Source: an uncultured Actinomycetes bacterium (GTDB taxonomy: Bacteria; Actinomycetota; Coriobacteriia; Coriobacteriales; Atopobiaceae). From it: a stretch of DNA of 64,000 nucleotides. Positions 1 to 8,070 of the stretch are shown in pieces. Made by a program: the position numbers and the translations under genes. The notes under the pieces were generated by a model. That model saw only the letters and a program-made list of their open reading frames with translations, did not search any database and was not told the origin of the DNA. Numbering within the stretch: the stretch's first letter is position 1; each line of letters opens with the position of its first letter. The DNA lies in the NCBI GenBank assembly GCA_900314645.1, contig OMWB01000003.1, positions 1 to 64,000 on the forward strand, read 5' to 3'.

Positions 1-10
1 CCCAATCCAT

Positions 11-38
11 AGGCGCGGGGCCCCTGCGCTTTGTTTCT
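11..38 (+). terminator. possible terminator of an upstream gene
   Basis: A short GC-rich dyad (AGGCGC at 11-16 against GCGCTT at 26-31, with GGGGCCCC between) is followed by TTGTTTC. It would end whatever gene lies to the left of the window, possibly argC, but that gene is not visible. The fold includes a G-T pair, so this is a weak call. Confidence 0.35.
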
Positions 39-62
39 ACTGGAAAACGCCTAGATGCAGCT

Positions 63-84
63 TTATGAATTGAACTATTCGTAT
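63..84. promoter_or_regulatory. candidate ArgR/AhrC operator upstream of argJ
   Basis: TTATGAAT and ATTCGTAT flank a 6-bp spacer, forming an imperfect dyad that resembles the ARG boxes bound by arginine repressors (core TGAAT...ATTCA). It lies 50-71 bp before the argJ start, a sensible place for arginine repression. The match is by eye, the spacer is longer than the usual 4 bp, and no arginine repressor gene is in the window. Confidence 0.35.
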
Positions 85-133
85 GCTACGGTTCTAGGAC
101 TACGTATTCGCGATTTTGCATAGGGAGTTTCTT

Positions 134-1423
134 ATGGCTGACGTACAGCCCATTTCGGTTACCCCGCCCGATGTGGATCCCGCCACTTTTGGGTTTGCCT
201 TTTGCGAGGGTGGCGTTTGCGCTGCTAAGGGCGTAAAGGCGTCCGGAACCCATGCTGGTTTCCGCGCTGACCCCAACCGCCTTGACCTTGCGGTTGTTGC
301 TGCTGACGAGGCGTGCGTTTGCGCGGCGACGTTTACCCAGAACCGATTCTGCGCTGCACCGGTGCAGGTGTCGCGTCCGCGCGCTGCTGCGGGCGTTGCG
401 CGTGCGGTGATGCTGAACTCGGGTAATGCGAATGCCTCAACGGGCGACCAGGGGCTTGCTATTGCCAAGGAGTCTGCAAGGCTGTTGGCGGACGCGCTGG
501 GCTGCCCTGAAGAGCAGGTCTTGGTTGCCTCGACAGGCGTGATTGGTCAGCAGCAGGCTATTGACCCCTACGTGGACGGTGCTGCTGCGGCAGTTGCCGC
601 GCTCGGTGCGGATGTTGACCACGCCCATGCGGCCGCGCGAGCGGTCATGACGACCGACACGGTTCCCAAGGAGGTCTCGCTTGAGGGCGTGCTCCCCGCC
701 GAGGGTGGCCAGCCGGCACGTACGGTGCACATGGGCGGCTTCTGCAAGGGCTCCGGCATGATCATGCCCAACATGGCAACCATGCTCTGCGTGCTCACCA
801 CCGATGCCCCGCTAACCGCCGAGGCTGCTCATGCGGCATTGCTTTCCGCGGTTCGTGCGAGCTTCAACAAGGTGACCGTTGACTCCGATACGTCCACCAA
901 TGACTCGTGCTTCCTGCTTGCCACGGGCAAGGCTGGAGGCGAGCCGATCGTTGAGGGAACCGCCGCCTTTGACGTGTTTGCTGGCGCGCTCCGCGTGGCG
1001 TGCGAGACGCTCGCCCGTAAGATCGCCGCTGACGGCGAAGGAGCCACCAAGCTGGTGACCGTGGACGTTTTGGGCTGCAAGACTGACGAGGATGCCGATA
1101 CCGTCGCGCGGACCATTGCCAATTCTCCGCTGGTCAAGACTGCCATCTTTGGTCATGACGCCAACTGGGGCCGCGTGGCTGCTGCCGCGGGCAGGAGCGG
1201 CGTGGAGTTTGACCAGTACGATGTGGACATTGACCTCTTGGGCGTTCCCGTGCTGCGTGCGGGCATGCCGGTACCCATGGACGAGGACGACATGCTTCGT
1301 CGCTTTGAGGGGCCCGAGGTTTCCATCGTCATCGATTTGGGGCAGGGCGACGCGAGCACGCGCATCTGGACCTGCGACTTCTCGTATGAGTACGTGAAGA
1401 TTAACGGAGACTATCGCACCTAG
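134..1423 (+). CDS. argJ: glutamate N-acetyltransferase / amino-acid N-acetyltransferase ArgJ
   Basis: ArgJ transfers the acetyl group from N-acetylornithine to glutamate (the cyclic arginine pathway). Bifunctional forms also make N-acetylglutamate from acetyl-CoA. The 429-residue protein carries the family signature KGSGMIMPNMATML. In this family the precursor cleaves itself between Ala and Thr (here A215/T216), making Thr216 the new N-terminal nucleophile. The start at 134 is chosen over an in-frame codon at 116 because GGGAG sits just upstream and residue numbering then fits the family. It heads argJ-argB-argD-proA on the same strand; argC and argF/G/H are not in the window. Whether it is mono- or bifunctional cannot be read from the sequence. 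Confidence 0.97.
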   Translation: MADVQPISVTPPDVDPATFGFAFCEGGVCAAKGVKASGTHAGFRADPNRLDLAVVAADEACVCAATFTQNRFCAAPVQVSRPRAAAGVARAVMLNSGNANASTGDQGLAIAKESARLLADALGCPEEQVLVASTGVIGQQQAIDPYVDGAAAAVAALGADVDHAHAAARAVMTTDTVPKEVSLEGVLPAEGGQPARTVHMGGFCKGSGMIMPNMATMLCVLTTDAPLTAEAAHAALLSAVRASFNKVTVDSDTSTNDSCFLLATGKAGGEPIVEGTAAFDVFAGALRVACETLARKIAADGEGATKLVTVDVLGCKTDEDADTVARTIANSPLVKTAIFGHDANWGRVAAAAGRSGVEFDQYDVDIDLLGVPVLRAGMPVPMDEDDMLRRFEGPEVSIVIDLGQGDASTRIWTCDFSYEYVKINGDYRT

Positions 1424-1484
1424 TCGCGCGGTCCCCACTTTGGTTAGCCCCTCACGGGGACGCATTGAGCGAGAGGAGTAACGC

Positions 1485-2369
1485 ATGGCGCTCAAGCGCG
1501 AACGCATTGATGATCAGGCCAACCAGCGGCGCGCCGCGGCACTTGCCGAGGCCCTGCCGTGGATCAATCAGTTCTCTGGCAAGACGTTTGTCGTGAAGTA
1601 TGGTGGCTCGGCCATGGAAGACATGGACCTGTGCAAGCAGGTCGTGGCCGATATCGTGCTTATGAAGCTGGTGGGCATCCGCGTGGTGCTCGTCCATGGT
1701 GGCGGAAAGGCCATTTCACGCCTGATGGACGAGCTCAACCTCGAGGTCCACTTCAAGGACGGTCTGCGCGTGACGGACGGTCCGGCGATGCGCGCCGTGC
1801 AGATGGCACTGGTGGGCGAGGTCAACCAGATGCTCGTCTCGCAGATCAACGCCTACGGCGAGTATGGCGTGAGCATCACTGGCGCGGACGGGCGCACGCT
1901 CGAGGCCGTGCCCCTCTCGAATGACCTCGGTCGCGTCGGCGCGGTGAGCCACGTGAACACCAAGCTCATCGAGACCGTGCTGGACGAGGGCTACATTCCG
2001 GTCATCGCGGGTGTGGGCTGGGCTCCCAGCGGCGCGTACAACATCAACGCTGACCTTGCTGCCAGCGAGATTGCCATTGCGCTGAAGGCCGACAAGCTCA
2101 TCTACCTGAGTGACGTCGATGGCCTATATCGCGACTTCTCGGACAAGGACAGCCTGTTTTCGACCCTCACCTTGGACGACGCTCAGGAGCTCATCGATTC
2201 AGGCGAGCTTGAGGGTGGCATGATTCCCAAGGTGAAGACTTCAGTTGCCGCGCTCGAAGCGGGTGTGGAGCGCGTCCACTTCCTGAACGGTACGTATCCG
2301 CATTCCATTCTGCTTGAGGTGTTCACTGACAGCGGTGTCGGCACCATGTTCAAGCAGAACGAGAACTGA
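1485..2369 (+). CDS. argB: acetylglutamate kinase ArgB
   Basis: Phosphorylates N-acetylglutamate in the second step of arginine synthesis. At 294 residues it is full length for the amino-acid-kinase family. VVKYGGSAM lies near residue 37 and the glycine-rich HGGGK loop at about 70-74. The protein begins with a helix of roughly 30 residues before the kinase core. In characterised kinases this N-terminal helix goes with hexamer formation and feedback inhibition by arginine, so I infer the enzyme is arginine-sensitive. GAGAGGAG precedes the ATG. It follows argJ by 61 bp and is followed by a compact hairpin and then argD. Confidence 0.97.
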   Translation: MALKRERIDDQANQRRAAALAEALPWINQFSGKTFVVKYGGSAMEDMDLCKQVVADIVLMKLVGIRVVLVHGGGKAISRLMDELNLEVHFKDGLRVTDGPAMRAVQMALVGEVNQMLVSQINAYGEYGVSITGADGRTLEAVPLSNDLGRVGAVSHVNTKLIETVLDEGYIPVIAGVGWAPSGAYNINADLAASEIAIALKADKLIYLSDVDGLYRDFSDKDSLFSTLTLDDAQELIDSGELEGGMIPKVKTSVAALEAGVERVHFLNGTYPHSILLEVFTDSGVGTMFKQNEN

Positions 2370-2373
2370 TCCA

Positions 2374-2398
2374 GACAAAAGGGGTTGCCCCTTTTGTC
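2374..2398. terminator. 11-bp perfect hairpin between argB and argD
   Basis: GACAAAAGGGG (2374-2384) pairs perfectly with CCCCTTTTGTC (2388-2398) around a TTG loop. It begins 4 bp after the argB stop and has no T-tract after it, so it may stabilise or process the arg mRNA rather than end it. It also resembles the larger hairpins elsewhere in the window in its GACAAAA/TTTTGTC ends. Confidence 0.6.
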
Positions 2399-2426
2399 CA
2401 GCCGAATGAGCGAGGAGGAGATTGCT

Positions 2427-3677
2427 ATGAGCCGCACGTTTGATGAGGCCGTCAAGCTCGACAACGAATACGTGATGCACACGTATGGCCGTCTGCCGGT
2501 GGAGTTCGTCCACGGTGCCGGTGCTGAGCTGATTGACGTTGATGGCAACCGCTACCTGGACTTTCTTGCGGGCATTGGCTGCACAAGCCTGGGCCATGCG
2601 CATCCCAAGGTGACCGAGGCCATCATGCAGCAGCTCGACCGCGTGTGGCAGGTGAGCAACTACTACTACGTGGAGAACCGTGGCGAGCTGGCCAAGCTGC
2701 TCTCTGAGCTGCTCTCCACCACAACTGACGAGCAGGGCAACATAACCGGTTCGACGGGAACGGTATGGAAGTCGTTCTTCTCCAACTCGGGCGCTGAGTC
2801 CAACGAGGGCGCCATCAAGGTTGCGCGCCGCTGGGGCGAGAAGCATCTCGACGGTGCTGCCGGTATCGTGTCCGCGCGCCAAAGCTTCCACGGCCGCACG
2901 CTCGCCACGCTGTCCGCGACGGGTCAGGATGTGTTCCACAAGAGCTTCGGCCCCATGCCCGCCGGCTTTGCCTCCGTGCCATTGAATGACAAGGATGCGC
3001 TGGTCGAGGCTATCGAGCATCCCAGCGAGGAGACGGGTCCCGTGTGTGCCGTCATGCTGGAGTGCGTGCAGGGTGAGGGTGGCGTATGGCCTGCCACCTT
3101 TGAATACCTGCGCTTTGTTCGCGATCTCTGCACGCGCAAGGGTCTCGCGCTCATCATCGACGAGGTCCAGACAGGCTTCTTCCGCTGCGGCGCGCCGTTC
3201 GCCTTCCAGCTTGCAGGCATCGAGCCAGACATCGTGAGCATGGCGAAGGGCATTGCTGACGGCTTCCCTGCAGGCGCCGTTGCCGCACGCGCCGAGCTTG
3301 CCGACCTCATGGTGCCAGGCGACCACGGCTCCACCTTTGGTGGAAACGCCCTCGCCGCAGCTGCTGCCCGAGCAACGGTGCAGACGCTGGTCGACGAGCA
3401 CATGGGCGAGCATGTCATCGCTACCGGTGCGCATCTGGCCGAGCGCCTTGCCGCGCTGCCGCATGTGACAGAGGTGCGTGGCCATGGCCTGATGCGTGGC
3501 GCTCAGCTCGATGTGCCTATCGCGACGCCGCTCGTTGAGCGTGGCCTTGAGGTGGGCCTCGTGCTCAACCACATCGGTGACAGCATCCTGCGTTTCCTGC
3601 CGCCACTGGTGGTGACCGAGGCACAAATTGACGAGATGTGTGACAGGCTTGGGAAGCTTATCGAAGAGCTTGCCTAG
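2427..3677 (+). CDS. argD: acetylornithine aminotransferase ArgD
   Basis: A class-III PLP aminotransferase of 416 residues that converts N-acetylglutamate semialdehyde to N-acetylornithine. The PLP lysine is K274 in SMAKGIADG. The motifs FSNSGAESNEGAIK (PLP phosphate binding) and DEVQTGFFR are also present. I start it at 2427 (MSRTFDEAV), directly after a strong GAGGAGGAG, rather than at the in-frame codon at 2385, which falls inside the preceding hairpin. The operon context supports acetylornithine. A second, related enzyme is encoded at 25677-26897, and either may also accept succinyldiaminopimelate or ornithine. Confidence 0.93.
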   Translation: MSRTFDEAVKLDNEYVMHTYGRLPVEFVHGAGAELIDVDGNRYLDFLAGIGCTSLGHAHPKVTEAIMQQLDRVWQVSNYYYVENRGELAKLLSELLSTTTDEQGNITGSTGTVWKSFFSNSGAESNEGAIKVARRWGEKHLDGAAGIVSARQSFHGRTLATLSATGQDVFHKSFGPMPAGFASVPLNDKDALVEAIEHPSEETGPVCAVMLECVQGEGGVWPATFEYLRFVRDLCTRKGLALIIDEVQTGFFRCGAPFAFQLAGIEPDIVSMAKGIADGFPAGAVAARAELADLMVPGDHGSTFGGNALAAAAARATVQTLVDEHMGEHVIATGAHLAERLAALPHVTEVRGHGLMRGAQLDVPIATPLVERGLEVGLVLNHIGDSILRFLPPLVVTEAQIDEMCDRLGKLIEELA

Positions 3678-3746
3678 GCGTACGACGGAAGGGAGAGCGC
3701 ACCACCGAGGTCTGTCCTGCGTGGTGCAGCAAAGGAGGGGGTTTGC

Positions 3747-5030
3747 ATGAGTGACATTGCACAGGTTGCGGCGCAGATGAAGCTTGAGAGTCCCGTGATG
3801 GCAGCCACCTCGCTTGAGGTGCGCAATGCTGCGTTGGCGGGTATCCGCGAGGCGCTGCTGTCCAGCGCAGACGAGATCTTTGCCGCCAACGCGCTCGATC
3901 TGGTCTCTGCGGAGGAGTCTGGTGTCGCGCCCGCCATCGTCAAGCGTCTGCGCTTTGACGAGCACAAGCTTGCCGACGTGTGCGCGGGTATCCAGGACCT
4001 CATCAGCCTGCCCGACCCAGTAGGCAAGACCCTGCTCGCTCGTGAGCTGGACGAGGGCCTGACGCTCTACCGTGAGTCGTGCCCCATCGGCGTCATCGGC
4101 GTCATCTTTGAGGCGCGCCCCGACGCGCTTGTGCAGATCAGCACCCTCTGCCTGAAGAGTGGCAACTGCGCCGTCCTGAAGGGCGGCCGCGAGACGGCCC
4201 ACACCAACAAGGCGCTTTTCCAGGTTATCCATGCCGCCGCCGTTGAGGCTGGCCTTCCCAACGGCTGCCTCTACCAGGTGGAAGCACGCGAGGAGATTGC
4301 CGAGCTTCTGGCCTGCGATACGAGTGTTGACCTGCTCATTCCGCGCGGCTCCAACGCCTTCGTGCGCTACATCATGGACAACACGCGCATCCCCGTGATG
4401 GGCCATGCCGACGGCATCTGCCATGTGTATGTCGACCGCGACGCTGACCTTGAGAAGGCTCTGCACATCGTGGTCGATGCCAAGACGCAGTACGTGGCCG
4501 TTTGCAATGCGGCGGAGACTCTGCTCATCGACCGCGCAGCCGCAGACGTCCTGGTGGCCCCGCTGGTGAAGGCGCTGCAGGACAAGGGTGTCGAGGTCCG
4601 TGGAACCGATGAGGTGCGTGCGCTTGCTGACTGTGAGCCCGCAACCGATGAGGACTGGGACACCGAGTATCTCTCGCTCACCATCTCAGTGAAGCTCGTG
4701 GACGGTGTGGATGAGGCAATCAACCACATCAACGCGCATGGCTCTCACCATACCGACGCCATCGTGACCGAGAATGCCGAGACGGCGGCACGCTTTATGC
4801 AGCTGGTTGACTCTGCGGGCGTGTATCAGAACTGCTCCACGCGCTTTGCCGATGGCTTCCGCTACGGCTTTGGTGCCGAGGTGGGTATCTCCACCAGCAA
4901 GCTTCACGCGCGTGGCCCGGTGGGTCTGGACGGTTTGGTGACGTACAAGTACAAGCTGTTTGGCGACGGCCATATCGTGGGCGATTACGCCAGCGGCGTT
5001 CGGAGCTTCCACTTCCGCGATTTGGCATAG
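3747..5030 (+). CDS. proA: glutamate-5-semialdehyde dehydrogenase ProA
   Basis: Reduces gamma-glutamyl phosphate to glutamate semialdehyde with NADPH in proline synthesis. At 427 residues it is normal length. The catalytic cysteine is C253 in AVCNAAETLL, and the GRETAHTNKAL region matches the family. GGAGGGGG precedes the ATG. It is the last gene of the arg cluster. ProB, its usual partner, is absent, which is unusual because proBA normally pair; proB must lie elsewhere. Placement next to argD suggests joint control of the arginine and proline branches from glutamate. Confidence 0.96.
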   Translation: MSDIAQVAAQMKLESPVMAATSLEVRNAALAGIREALLSSADEIFAANALDLVSAEESGVAPAIVKRLRFDEHKLADVCAGIQDLISLPDPVGKTLLARELDEGLTLYRESCPIGVIGVIFEARPDALVQISTLCLKSGNCAVLKGGRETAHTNKALFQVIHAAAVEAGLPNGCLYQVEAREEIAELLACDTSVDLLIPRGSNAFVRYIMDNTRIPVMGHADGICHVYVDRDADLEKALHIVVDAKTQYVAVCNAAETLLIDRAAADVLVAPLVKALQDKGVEVRGTDEVRALADCEPATDEDWDTEYLSLTISVKLVDGVDEAINHINAHGSHHTDAIVTENAETAARFMQLVDSAGVYQNCSTRFADGFRYGFGAEVGISTSKLHARGPVGLDGLVTYKYKLFGDGHIVGDYASGVRSFHFRDLA

Positions 5031-5069
5031 CTAGACGAGCATCTGAAGACTGCGAGGGGCTGTAACCTG

Positions 5070-5135
5070 ACCTGTCAGAAGGGGTAACCCCCTGTGCCAG
5101 CTACCTGGCACAGGGGGTTACCCCTTCTGACAGGT
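5070..5135. repeat. 31-bp perfect inverted repeat (hairpin class A)
   Basis: The arms 5070-5100 and 5105-5135 are perfectly complementary around a CTAC loop. Within each arm GGGGTAACCCC is itself a palindrome, so a nested cruciform is possible. It starts 40 bp after the proA stop and no T-run follows, which argues against a plain intrinsic terminator. A second element (5161-5194) lies immediately downstream. Confidence 0.93.
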
Positions 5136-5160
5136 AGCACGCTCCGCGTCCTTAGGGAGT

Positions 5161-5194
5161 AGTGCGCCTAGGGGGCTACCCCCGGGACGCACCG
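5161..5194. repeat. single arm of hairpin class B
   Basis: These 34 bases are identical to the right arm of the large inverted repeat at 45829-45904, including the GGGGGCTACCCCC core. Only one arm is intact here. The preceding bases (5141-5160) could be a decayed left arm, but the match is poor. The arm alone has a dyad (GTGCG near one end, CGCAC near the other). Confidence 0.9.
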
Positions 5195-5269
5195 TTCGCA
5201 CAAAGCATGATGGCGCGCTATAACAGATTTCGTATGATAATGCCATGACATGATTGGTGGGAGGAATCA

Positions 5270-6154
5270 ATGGAGCTCAGGACGCTGCGTTCGTTTTTGG
5301 CCGTGGCGCGTGAGGGGAACGTTACCCGCGCGGCACGCTCGCTGCACATCACACAGCCAGCGCTTTCACGGCAGCTCGCGGAACTCGAGCGCGAGCTCGG
5401 CTGCGAGCTGCTCATTCGTGAGAGCCGAGGCGTAACTCTGACGGACGAAGGCATGTTGCTGCGGAAGCGTGCCGAGGAGATCGTGCTTCTGGCCGACCGC
5501 GCGGAGCTCGAGATTCGTTCGCCTGAGGCGGACATCCAGGGCGACGTGTGGATCGGCGGGGGAGAGTCGCGTGGGATGGCACTGCTCGCAGATGCTGCGG
5601 TGGAGCTTTCGGAGCGTTATCCAGGGATCCGACTGCGCGTGCACTCCGGCAATGCGGATGACGTCATCGAACGCGTTGAGAAGGGGCTGCTGGACTTTGG
5701 CGTGATTATGGGTAGGGAGCCACTGAGGCACTACGACTCGATAGAGCTCCCGTGGGAAGACCAGTGGGGCGTTATCGTGCGCAGAGACGACCCGCTTGCC
5801 CAGCGCGAATCCTTGACGATGCAGGACTTGTACGGTTGCCGTCTCATCGTCAGCTCGCAAGGGGCGACGCCCGCGAGTGAAGAGGATGCGACGCTCGGGC
5901 TGTTTGGCCGCGAGGGATACGACGTCGTGGCTACCTACACGCTTGCCTACAACGCATCATTGATGGTAGAGCGCGGCCTGGGCGTCTGCGTGTCACTTGA
6001 CCAGCTCATCTACACGGGAGAGGATTCTCCCCTTGCCTTTGTGCCGTTGAGCGATCTTCCGCCGCTGCGCTCGCGCCTCATCTGGAAGCGCTACCAGCCG
6101 CTCTCGCGGGCATGTGACGTCTTCCTGCGCACGTTGCGAGCGCGTTGTTCGTAG
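5270..6154 (+). CDS. LysR-family transcriptional regulator
   Basis: A 294-residue LysR-type regulator. The N-terminal winged helix-turn-helix covers about residues 1-60, with the typical pattern RTLRSFLAVAREGNVTRAARSLHITQPALSRQ. A linker helix follows, then the periplasmic-binding-like effector domain (about 90-290). GGGAGG precedes the ATG, and TATGATAAT around 5233 is a possible -10. It is followed convergently by a HAD hydrolase 24 bp away. The target genes and the effector cannot be read from context; it is not divergent from any metabolic gene, the usual clue for this family. Confidence 0.93.
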   Translation: MELRTLRSFLAVAREGNVTRAARSLHITQPALSRQLAELERELGCELLIRESRGVTLTDEGMLLRKRAEEIVLLADRAELEIRSPEADIQGDVWIGGGESRGMALLADAAVELSERYPGIRLRVHSGNADDVIERVEKGLLDFGVIMGREPLRHYDSIELPWEDQWGVIVRRDDPLAQRESLTMQDLYGCRLIVSSQGATPASEEDATLGLFGREGYDVVATYTLAYNASLMVERGLGVCVSLDQLIYTGEDSPLAFVPLSDLPPLRSRLIWKRYQPLSRACDVFLRTLRARCS

Positions 6155-6178
6155 CGTTCTGGCAGCGCTTTTCGCACC

Positions 6179-6982
6179 TTAGAGACCGAAGAGCTCTTCC
6201 AAGGTGATGAGCACGCCTTGCTCCTCGTTGCTGGGACAGAGATAATTCGCTGCCGCCTTAGCCTCTTCGCTTGCGTTCGCCATCGCATAGCCATGGCCAG
6301 CCCAGCGCAGCATCTCGACGTCGTTGCCACCGTCACCGAACACGGCGACTTCCGATGGGTCGATACCCCAGCGTTCGGCAAGCTTTTGCAAGCCGCTTGC
6401 CTTGTGGCATCCGGGGACGATGAGGTCAATGGCGCCGTGGCCACTTGAGGTAGGCACAAGCCCAGCTGTCATGGTCGCACGAATCTCGTCGTAATACGCC
6501 ATCGTCAGTGGGTGGGGAACCGAAAGTGCGAACTTGAGGACTGGGTCCGTGATGTCGCGCAGGCTGTCAACCCACTCCATGCGGTGGTAGTAGGTGCGCA
6601 TGAACTCAAAGAAGTCCTCGCGCATGCGGCCGCGTTCGACATAGGCGCAGTTGAGGCAGCTCATCACGTTCTCGACGTCGGGATGCGCCTCAATCCACTC
6701 GAGGGTCTTGAGGACCACGTCGTGGTCTATGGCACCAACAAACACCACGTCTGCGTGGTCCTTCACAAAGGCGCCGTTCTCCGCCACAAATGAGATGCTC
6801 TCATCGTAGCCGGGGAAGTAGTCGCGCAGCTGCCAATACTGGTTACCGCTGGCGATAACAAACTCCGCGCCAACCTCGGTCATGCGTGCGAGGATACGCC
6901 GAAAACGCTCCTCGTCAAAGGTGTGGTTGTGTCTGACAAAGGTGCCATCGACATCAACGGCGACCATCTTGATCTGGGTCAT
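6179..6982 (-). CDS. Cof-type HAD phosphatase
   Basis: A 267-residue haloacid-dehalogenase phosphatase of the Cof/HAD-IIB group. It has the nucleophile motif VDVDGTF (D10, with D12 as acid/base), a mobile cap domain in the middle, and the C-terminal motif VFGDGGNDVEML that holds Mg2+. Members dephosphorylate sugar phosphates, PLP or nucleotide-related compounds, and the substrate here is unknown. GGGAGGA precedes the start. A second paralogue of the same type is at 61672-62502. Confidence 0.93.
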   Translation of the reverse strand: MTQIKMVAVDVDGTFVRHNHTFDEERFRRILARMTEVGAEFVIASGNQYWQLRDYFPGYDESISFVAENGAFVKDHADVVFVGAIDHDVVLKTLEWIEAHPDVENVMSCLNCAYVERGRMREDFFEFMRTYYHRMEWVDSLRDITDPVLKFALSVPHPLTMAYYDEIRATMTAGLVPTSSGHGAIDLIVPGCHKASGLQKLAERWGIDPSEVAVFGDGGNDVEMLRWAGHGYAMANASEEAKAAANYLCPSNEEQGVLITLEELFGL

Positions 6983-7027
6983 GCATCCTCCCGATGCCAG
7001 TGTTGGTACTGGCGTTGAACGGTGGCC

Positions 7028-7936
7028 TTACTGAATGATTCTCAGGGCGTTCTCAGCCTTAACCATGAGCGTGGGCTCTTCCACCTTGGTCCACTCGTAA
7101 TCACAGGTTGTGGTGCCTTGACTGGTGGTTGAGGTGGTGTGCGTGATGTTGCCGTTCTCGTCGTACTCAAAGTTGATGGTGCCTGAAGGCTCGCCGTCAC
7201 GAAGAATGCCGCAGCTTATGGGAAGCCCATTGGGGCCATAGTCGTAGACGTACTCGTTCGTGTAGGGCTCCACGTTGTCATCGACCTCAAAGGAAGTAAC
7301 AAATCCCTGCTTGTCGTAGGTGGAGACCATCTTGATGTCGTAGGAGTCGGGCGAACCGTCGTAGGACATGATGTACGTGCGCTCAACGATGTTGCCGTCC
7401 TCGCCATACACAAACTGCTCGTAGCCGGTGTTGCCCTCTATGCGGGTGATGACGCGACCTTCATCGTCGAGCTCGTAGGTGTAGGACGCAGTGCCCTGCT
7501 CCTCACCATTTGCAACGGAGGTCAGTTGAGATGGGTTTCCTTGCTCGTTGAACTGGTACGTATAGGTCCACGTGCTTTCATTGCCCGTTCCGTCAACGGA
7601 CTTGCCAACTTGCTCGGTGACATTGCCATGCTCGTCAAGCGTGTAGGAGACGACCTCCTCAAGAGAGTTCCCGTCGCTCTCCTCACGGTAGGTGCTCTTG
7701 GTGAGGACCCACGCGGCGTCCTCAAGCGTGCGAGCTTGATAACTTGGGGCCTCGGCATCGGGAGACGTGGCTTCCTCGTCTATCTCGGCCTCGCCCTCAG
7801 TGGGCCCTTCGGCCTCGGTCACGGCTGCAGGGCCCTCTGGCGCCTTCTTGCCACAGGCGGAAAGGGGGCAGAGTACGAGAGAAAGCGCGAGCATGCCGGC
7901 GGCAATGCGGCGAGAAGCGTTGCTTGATGCGGTCAT
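7028..7936 (-). CDS. lipoprotein with YD/RHS-like repeats
   Basis: The 302-residue protein has a basic N-terminus and hydrophobic segment ending in the lipobox LSAC (C28), so it should be anchored outside the membrane. An acidic, low-complexity linker (about 35-65) leads to a region with repeated tyrosine/aspartate/glycine units such as YTLDEHGNVTEQ, YQFNEQGNPSQ, YELDDEGRVITR, YGEDGNIVER and YDENGNITHT. These resemble single YD units of RHS proteins, but there are only about eight and no toxin or core domain. Function unknown; sugar binding or a beta-strand wrap is a guess from the repeat. It is divergent from the CobW gene. Confidence 0.8.
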   Translation of the reverse strand: MTASSNASRRIAAGMLALSLVLCPLSACGKKAPEGPAAVTEAEGPTEGEAEIDEEATSPDAEAPSYQARTLEDAAWVLTKSTYREESDGNSLEEVVSYTLDEHGNVTEQVGKSVDGTGNESTWTYTYQFNEQGNPSQLTSVANGEEQGTASYTYELDDEGRVITRIEGNTGYEQFVYGEDGNIVERTYIMSYDGSPDSYDIKMVSTYDKQGFVTSFEVDDNVEPYTNEYVYDYGPNGLPISCGILRDGEPSGTINFEYDENGNITHTTSTTSQGTTTCDYEWTKVEEPTLMVKAENALRIIQ

Positions 7937-8070
7937 GGTTACTCCTTTTGACCAAGCGCCACGCCCTTAGGACGGGCAACAACAATAGGCAGAGGATACC
8001 ATGCATTTTCTCGGACGATTCGTCCATGCTGCTACACTGCATAAGGTGCCGACAAGAAAGAAGGGATCAT

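Noticed and set aside
1430-1460. GTCCCC/GGGGAC pairing between argJ and argB
   Set aside because: Only a 6-bp stem with a long loop and no T-run, too weak to call a terminator.
2241-4466. A 741-codon open frame on the minus strand
   Set aside because: It is antisense to argB, argD and proA. Its product is rich in His, Arg and Ala with no domain, as expected for a shadow of GC-rich codons. The plus-strand proteins are clear homologues.
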